Shown here one piece after another: positions 57,447-64,000 of a stretch of 64,000 bases of DNA (position 1 is its first letter; each line of letters begins with the position of its first letter). The notes beneath the pieces were generated by a model. That model ran no database searches, was not told the origin of the DNA, and was given only the letters and a program-made list of their open reading frames with translations. The position numbers and the translations under genes were made by a program. The stretch is from Artemia franciscana (lineage: Eukaryota > Arthropoda > Branchiopoda > Anostraca > Artemiidae): contig NC_088879.1 in the NCBI RefSeq assembly GCF_032884065.1, positions 22,182,038 through 22,246,037 of the forward strand, in the 5' to 3' direction.

Positions 57447-59500
57447 GTATAAATGAGTCTTTCAATTCGACATTGCCCTGTTACGTGTAAAGAAAGATGA
57501 TCAATGTTTTTTTTAAGCAAAAAGATAAAGAGAGAGAAAAAGGAGAGATTGAAAGATTAATAAAAACAACTAGTATAGTCCTAAACTTTTCATTGGGAAT
57601 TACTTCACAATAGCTAGTCATAAATTAAGCATGAGGTACTTTAAAATGAAAAAGAAAACGAATTGGCATATGTACTAGACATAGTCAGGAGGTTTCATAC
57701 AAATTTAATTTTGGGAGGAGCGTTACTCATGAAGAATTTGGAAGCCGAAGTCGAAAATAACCGCGCAAAAATCACCAGGTGGTTTTATAGGGATTCAATT
57801 TTGGGAGGAACGCTATTCATGGAGAATTTGGAGAATTCATGGATAAGGGGGGGGGGTGGTCACCCCCCCTAATCTGGGTACTGTTTCGAGAGGGATTTAA
57901 ATCACTGTTTCTTTTCTCCCGTTTCCCTGTTTCTTTACCAGTAATTGGAAATGGAAGACTCAATTTTAAGTGGATTGAGGTCAAAAAAGTAACTTCCAAG
58001 AAACAGGCTCCCAATGTTAAGCGCTGGGGATCGATTACGCTGCTTTACTTTATGTTTAACCATGACCAGTAGACAACTGCAAAACTAATTTTAATCTGCA
58101 TTGGTAAAGTTGGGTACGCTCAAGTTCAATTCAAAGAGTATAGAAAACATATAGGAGAAAAAAAAAATTAAATTATCTTATAGGCGAAAGGAAAACAACA
58201 TTATCTACGTTAATATCATCTAGAGAACGGAAGATAATTTTAAAAGCATAAATGAAGATGTTAATTGATTTGTGTATATTTTTTACTTTACATTGTATCG
58301 AAGATAAAGGACTATTTTCGAAAATTTGGCATTATAGGTCTATTTTTATATATTCTGTTTAACTGGCCTATAGACCCATTCTAAACTAGCCTTAACTATA
58401 TTACGGTCAATAAAATTAGTTTAAAAACAAATGAATCTGCTAACTCTGAACATTTCTAACGGGATATAAATTCAATTAGACCCTTGATTAGAATTTACGT
58501 TTTGTAGATTGATACTAAGCTTGTTTTACATTTTTCTAGTTCTGGTGGGTAATACTGTCCTGACATTGTTGAAATGGCGTTATTTCCTGTTAAAACCATA
58601 TTAAAGCCCAACAGTTTCTCTCTCATAAGTCCCCAGTAATCTTTATTCCGACTCTTGGGGTCAAAAATTTCATGGAAGGGGGGGGATAGAGTCAAAACTT
58701 GACCGCGTTTCTGGGTATCGTTTTTCTCGGAATGGACAGAAGTCTCTGCATCAGAGCGGATAACCATAATCCGTCAAATAATAAAAAAGTTGCATCTGAC
58801 ATAACTGCTAATAATGCTGTTGTCAAATTCAGTGATGCTTTTGACTCCAATTATCACCCATCAAGGTTCATTCAATAGGTAGTACTGCTGCCAAGTAAAC
58901 TAATTGATTAATTCTAGTCCCTTAATAAAGACACCCAATGGTACATCCCACTTGACGAAATAAAAAGAAACCATGCACTGTTCGGCCAGGACTGGGGTAC
59001 GGCAAGGGTATTTTTCGGTACTGGAACCATTAAGTTTCATAATAGCACACCCAGAAAAGAAGACCCTTCCGAAAATCTCTTTTCGACGTGATTTTCTGGA
59101 AAATTCCCTTTTTGATATAAATTTTGCGGACGCAGGTGTCTTTCCACGCAAATTTCTAGCATAATACATTTGCATACTGGAATGGGGAGGTACACACCAA
59201 GCTGCATTTAAAATTTTTTTTTAGGAGAATCACATTGAAAACGTAGCCATAATGTACTGAAGAAACATACTCATGAAAATTATGGCATGCAACCTATTGT
59301 TTTAATTTTTGTGTTTGTTCTATTACTTTGCCCGCTTTTGATGAATCTCTGAAATTGAAATGTTTGCTTTGTTTAAAAAAATTTTCATTACCGTCCGTGC
59401 TGTAGATCACTTTTTTGCAGTTTTCTTATATTACCTAGTTATTCTCATATAATTGATTTCTTTTAATTGGCTATGTTAAAACCCTGCTTCTTTTCTTTAG
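57447..59500 (+). other. NADK2 intron 2
   Basis: 2054 bp, GTATAA to ttttctttag. A partial duplication of 'caattttgggaggaacgcta' type text occurs at 57705-57750 and 57795-57835, next to a G-run/C-run pair at 57846-57868 that could form a hairpin. No mobile element was recognised. Confidence 0.55.
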
Positions 59501-59600
59501 GTATATAGATGGTTTGCAAGAACAGTTGCGGAATAGTGAGCCAGAAACCAAGGAAGTCCCTCAAAACGTACGGGTCTTGCCTGTCTTGGGGCTCAATGAG
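59501..59600 (+). CDS. NADK2: NADK2 coding exon 3
   Basis: Starts G|TATATAGATGG after ttttctttag and ends CTCAATGAG|GTATCT. It encodes (R)YIDGLQEQLRNSEPETK, then EVPQNVRVLPVLGLNE. The final LPVLGLNE matches the family's 'LPVRALNE' block before the second half of the fold. 100 bases; with exon 2 the total is 71 codons, restoring phase 0. The linker before LPV is variable in the family. Confidence 0.9.
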
Positions 59601-62460
59601 GTATCTTTTTCTTACATTTTCACTAACAATAAGGGTTACGGTGGTGTCCCAAATCTTTTTTTCGCTAGATGCCTCTGTTGCTTATATCTAGCAGTCCACC
59701 AGCCTTTATCGACTTATCGGTTGCTGCTGAAATGGACTGATCATTTCAACCAATTACAATGGTTCTCGTGTGGACATGTCAATATACCAAATCACTATAT
59801 TATACCATTCTGTGGTAATCTAGCTGTAACGTTGTGCCAGCTCTGATACACTTTCGTATTGTCTATACATCCATACGACAAACCAGAATTAGACGAAATC
59901 TAGTAAATTTTATGAAACTCTTTATAATTTAAGCATATTTATATTTTGTTCTAAATTATTGAAAGTTTTCAGGATCTCAGCTAAGGATAATAGCACTCCT
60001 GCGTGGATTATTCTCTGCTCAAGTAAATAATCTTTTACCTTCTTCTAAGTATAAGGTTCCTCTAAAAACTAAAGAGCCTAGTCCAAGTCTAGGTGGTGTA
60101 GTTAATCAGCAGTACAATAGTGTTCTAACATTCTCTTTGCACTGTCAGCTCTTGTAGATTTCTGGTTTTGATTAAAGATAAAAACAAAAGTAAAAAACAA
60201 CAGTAAAAATTGTAATAAGTGATTATATGTAATGTATTTTAAGGACGTATTATTTGCATGTAATTTTACCGAACAGGAAAAAAAAATATGGAAATCATTG
60301 GGAGGTATGCCACTCCCTGTAACCCACATTCTTTAAGCTAAGGTGTAGATGTCTCATCAGAGTGCTTTGAGAATCCGATGGCACATTCTATCTTAATTAA
60401 ATGTAGGTGTGGCTTTTTTTTATCTCTAAATACTTTGGTTTATTACAAGAAAATATTTTAGTAACAGGGCCAGGAAACCTTCACAAATTTTGCGCTTCCA
60501 GATTTCAATCGAAATTTAAAACTGCTTGCCTGCTTTTATGGAGCTTTTCCGCTCAAAAGCAGATACATGACTAGAGGAAACAATCAGTCTTTGGATGAAG
60601 AACAAGCAAAAACTATACTTTTTAGCTCAGTGCAAGAATTATATGCAGCCATTCCAAATACACTATTCGTTGATCCGGCCAGATGTCCAAACGTTCCATA
60701 TTTCTTGCAATAAACTGAAATCGGCGACATCAGACAAGAAAGTACAAGACCGAAGTATTCCTATTGCAGCATAATTTTTCTTCCTGTAAAGAGAATTGCC
60801 GTACCCCTCTGCTGTTTTCGCTAAAATTTCACAAGTACTTTTGTGAAAGCATTTTAGAATGCAAAAACAGAGCCGATTGACTTTTAAAGCTTTTGGACCG
60901 AAACCGCTACTACTCAAAACCAATACAATCTATTAATTCTTAAAGCATTGCAGTGAAAAGCTTAAAGTCTTTATATAAAATTTCTGTTTCGTCAAAGCAT
61001 TTGTTCGTGAAGCATTGGAATAAAAAAAAATACTGGAGAAGGGGGCAGGATTGGAAAGTATCAGGACTGTAGTTACCTATAGCCGTATCTGTAAAGCTAC
61101 GTGTCTACAACAAAAGTGTAGAAGTGAAAACACTACGACTACCCCAGCTTTCAACCTTTGTGCAGTTAAGCATATGAATAGAATCTTAAATTTTCTAATG
61201 TATACGAAATATGTCCGCAATGGAAAGAAACTTGTTACTCTTTCAGCTCAATATTGCATTCTTACAGTCAAAATATATTTGGAAAATTTGGGCAAAAGTT
61301 ACTCTTTAGGTTTCCCCCCACCCCGTTGATCTCACCCTTAATAGTTGCTGCAAGACTGTACATAAAGGAATGAAACACCAAGTCAGTCAGAAGAAGCTTA
61401 TAAATATTGGTCCATACGTATAATTAGAGAGCATAGATATCTAGGGATGAACGTGCCACCACGCGGTATTGGCTTGGCAACTGGAGGTTTACAAGTAGCC
61501 TTACGATAGTTCTAGACCAATTGGTTTTCTAGGAATTTTTGCTTGGTGAGCTTTTGGTCCTAATTGTGCCAAAATCTTTGTGGTACAAAATGGTAGAAAT
61601 CAGCACTGAGTCGTGGTACAGTCTTTTCTGTCACTAAAAAAAAGGGATTTACTACTTTATGTTTGTGTTTAAATCGTTCTTCTTCAAATATTTTTTGACG
61701 CAGCTGAAGAACACCCCTGATGGAAAAAACGAGCACATCTACAATTGACCAACTAGGTATTTTGTTGATACTTCCTAGAGGGCTGAGAACCTATAACTGT
61801 CAAAATGGGAACAGCATAAGTCAGCCTTTCTGCAAAAGTTGACGTTATGTTCATAAATGAAAAGAAGGTATGCTAACACTTAAAAGGTTTAAACGAGATA
61901 GAGTGAAACATACAAATAAGTTCCTAGTTAGGAAATGTTACGCTCGAAAACTTAATTTCCATAGATATAAAGAAGCTGATTTGGCTATAGAAAATAGTTA
62001 AGTAGATAGGGATTAAATTACTTAGTGAGCTTTTATTTGGAATTGTCAGGTATATTTTTGTGTTTTCTTATTATTTCTTTTTCTTTACAATCATTGCAGT
62101 CTTTGAATTTAAGGTAGGCTCGAAATTGCGATGGTCACTGAAATTTTTCAACAACATCTATTTTGCTTCGCCAAATAAAAATGCTTCTGCCTTAGCCAGA
62201 AGGAATTGTTATTTTCGCATCAGGATACTGAATGATTTTTTCCATCTTTACAAGCTTGAATGCATGCTTAGTTAGTTTTAAAATGTCACAGAATTAATTT
62301 TGACTTGGTAAAGAAGCTCCGTACCTTATCTTAGTTACTAGTCCAAAGGTGACACTGAACATGCTCTTAGTAAACTCCATCTTTTTCATCAATAGACTTT
62401 CTTCTACAAAATCATTGGAACAGAGTGATAACCTTGTGCCATATAAATCTTATCTTCTAG
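59601..62460 (+). other. NADK2 intron 3
   Basis: 2860 bp from GTATCT to ttatcttctag. Short frames at 60663-60923 (-) and 61051-61329 (+) match nothing recognised. No element ends were seen. Confidence 0.55.
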
Positions 62461-62737
62461 GTATATATTGGCGAGAAATTGTCAGCAAGAGTTTCTTATT
62501 ATGAGCTCTCGGTAGATAATGGTGAGAGAGTGAAAACAAAAAGCTCAGGTTTGTGCCTAAGCACTGGAACAGGTTCCACCTCCTGGCAGTTCAATATCAA
62601 CAAACTAACCCACCAGGCTGTGGCTAACCTCCTTGTAGCAATAAAACAAGAAACGGGATTGATGATTGATGCTCAGAATGAAGAACTTATTAATAGGATC
62701 ACTAATCGTTTCAATCACAGCCTTATATTTAGCCCAG
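62461..62737 (+). CDS. NADK2: NADK2 coding exon 4
   Basis: Starts GTATATATTGGCGAG after tcttctag and encodes VYIGEKLSARVSYYELSVDN, then SSGLCLSTGTGSTSWQFNIN, LTHQAVANLLVAI and NRFNHSLIFSP, ending CCCAG|GTACGT. The SGLxLxTGTGS(T/K)xW segment (about residues 284-297 of the spliced protein) is the conserved nucleotide-site motif. It ends in phase 1 and the next exon should supply the rest of an acidic codon (SPE in the family). That exon is not in the window, so about 85-90 C-terminal residues are missing compared with the usual ~440-residue protein. Confidence 0.93.
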
Positions 62738-64000
62738 GTACGTATTTTCCAAATTAAGTGGCATCCTGAGCTCCTTTAAATAAAAAGACGTTATTTGATC
62801 TATCTTGTCAAGCTGAGATTTATTAAATCCATTTTATATCTTGTGATGCTCAATTGATTTCTTCGATTCATCTCTTATTTATTTCGGACGCTACCTAAAT
62901 GTTTATAATTTATATATTTCAACAGAATTATTCATTTCATCTCCTTGACTGTATAGCAGAAATAATTGTAAATCTTAACTTTTGGCATCAACATTTTTTT
63001 TCACATCTTCAGTGCCCCCAAATAAAAACTTTTCTTTACAAAGGATTGATAATTAATAATAGTCGGTAGATCCTACACGGATTCTTCAGCATCTCCCTTC
63101 TCTTGACAAGAAATGTCGTTTAAAATGACATTTCTTGAGTTCCTGCAGCTTCCCTGATAACTTGACATTTTTGGCAGACCAAAAGAAAAAAATATCTGTC
63201 CCCTTGACTTTCTAATCATACTAAACGTTGAAGGTGCCACTACCACTATTACGTTGCATGTAAGCTGTGAACAGAACTCTAAACATATAGAATAGTTTTA
63301 TATTCATTTCCGAGTTTTTAGGGTAATTTTCTTTTTATTGTAGTCAAACGTGTAACAAGGTGATTTTGGTATAGCCTTGAATCACTATCTTGAACTTGGG
63401 TCCCTTGAGTTTTTCAACAGTTCTCAAATTCAATTAATCCGTCTGACATTCGAGCTGTGGAAGTTACGCTGTATCTGAATATGCAGGAGAAGAGGGGAAG
63501 ATTTTCTTCAAAATCTTTGTCTTCCTAAAACCCATTATTTGAATAGCACTTTTTTGCGAATCTCCCCCCTCCCCCCCAAAAAAATTCAAACTGATTCTAA
63601 GAAATCATATTTAACCCCGAGATGGTCAAGAAAAATTTGTGCATATTTTTGACTTTTGTACATTGATTTTCTTACTTCTTTGATTTTTTTTTTCATTCTA
63701 ATCTGGATTTTTCTTTTTATTCGTATTTTTATACATTTGTTTATACGTTTCTTTCTGTTACTTTTATTTTATTCCTTTGTGTTTTTCTTTCTAGCAATAG
63801 TGCTATTGATTTTATTCCGAAGGATATCCCCAGCCCTAAGAGGTATATGCTTTCTATTGTGGGAACTCAATTTATTTTGATGTATTGTGCGTTTCGTCAG
63901 TAAATATATACTGGTTTGGCTCTTTCCTTTACCGCCATCTATTTTGTCACTATTTATTTTTGAGCCTCTTGATTGATTTAAGAAAAGAGTGAACTCCTGA
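62738..64000 (+). other. Start of NADK2 intron 4, to the window edge
   Basis: Starts GTACGT. Contains AT-rich sequence, a short inverted 'gacaagaaatgtc' / 'gacatttcttg' palindrome near 63105-63140, a C/A-rich patch at 63566-63584 and a strongly T-rich tract at 63656-63800 whose open frame is compositional. No exon or element was recognised. Confidence 0.5.

Noticed and set aside
58495-58767. 90-codon minus-strand ORF
   Set aside because: No family, motif or context recognised; intronic and compatible with chance.
62060-62275. 71-codon ORF in NADK2 intron 3
   Set aside because: No conserved NADK2 sequence and not needed for frame between exons 3 and 4.
63656-63880. Hydrophobic 74-codon ORF resembling a membrane protein
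   Set aside because: Compositional product of a T-rich intronic tract.

Overview
This is eukaryotic nuclear DNA: AT-rich, intron-bearing, and made almost entirely of decayed transposable elements around one recognisable host gene. The mix of RTE/CFDP2-like, CR1/Jockey-like and R1-like LINEs, Helitrons, hAT elements, foldback MITEs and a Polinton/adintovirus-like fossil points to an invertebrate. A repeat-rich arthropod, possibly a crustacean such as Artemia, is my impression from recalled repeat families. The sequence alone does not prove it.

Layout. 0-1.6 kb: 5' half of an RTE-like LINE on the minus strand, with a 30-bp tandem-repeat leader and a TTAA-bounded MITE. 1.6-5.5 kb: nothing recognised. 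5.5-6.4 kb: (AT)n followed by Helitron copy 1. 7.86-10.0 kb: hAT transposon with terminal inverted repeats. 10.3-13.7 kb: 3.4-kb element with long terminal inverted repeats, filled with diverged satellite-like repeats and a tRNA-Pro-like head. 14.3-16.6 kb: LINE reverse transcriptase relic followed by a cluster of foldback MITEs. 17.2-18.7 kb: Helitron copy 2, inserted into another copy of the 10.3-kb family. 19.3-20.65 kb: LINE reverse transcriptase. 21.3-22.7 kb: LINE ORF1 and RT relics (minus strand). 24.5-26.9 kb: duplicated and triplicated local repeats. 27.5-28.1 kb: well-preserved foldback MITE with a perfect 8-bp target duplication. 28.5-30.4 kb: LINE relic (minus strand). 33.2-34.7 kb: ZMYM/DUF4371-type hAT relic. 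35.7-43.4 kb: a row of LINE relics (RTE-like, Jockey-like, R1-like) with a transposase-like fragment and a MITE. 44.2-44.8 kb: second ZMYM/hAT relic. 45.5-46.3 kb: Helitron copy 3 (minus strand).

From about 47.0 kb to past the right edge lies the plus-strand gene for mitochondrial NAD kinase 2 (NADK2). Four coding exons have consistent splice phases (47069-47620, 57334-57446, 59501-59600, 62461-62737), and at least one further 3' exon must lie outside the window. Its 9.7-kb first intron here holds an antisense Polinton/adintovirus-like fossil (protein-primed PolB, a pX-like basic protein and a small acidic ORF, all broken), a 224-bp tandem duplication, and a LINE whose 5' part is inverted in the way twin priming produces.

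The most unusual structure is the Helitron family. Its copies combine a 27-bp minisatellite with the last 50-65 codons of the Helitron Pif1-like helicase, end in hairpin-CTAG, and sit precisely between A and T.
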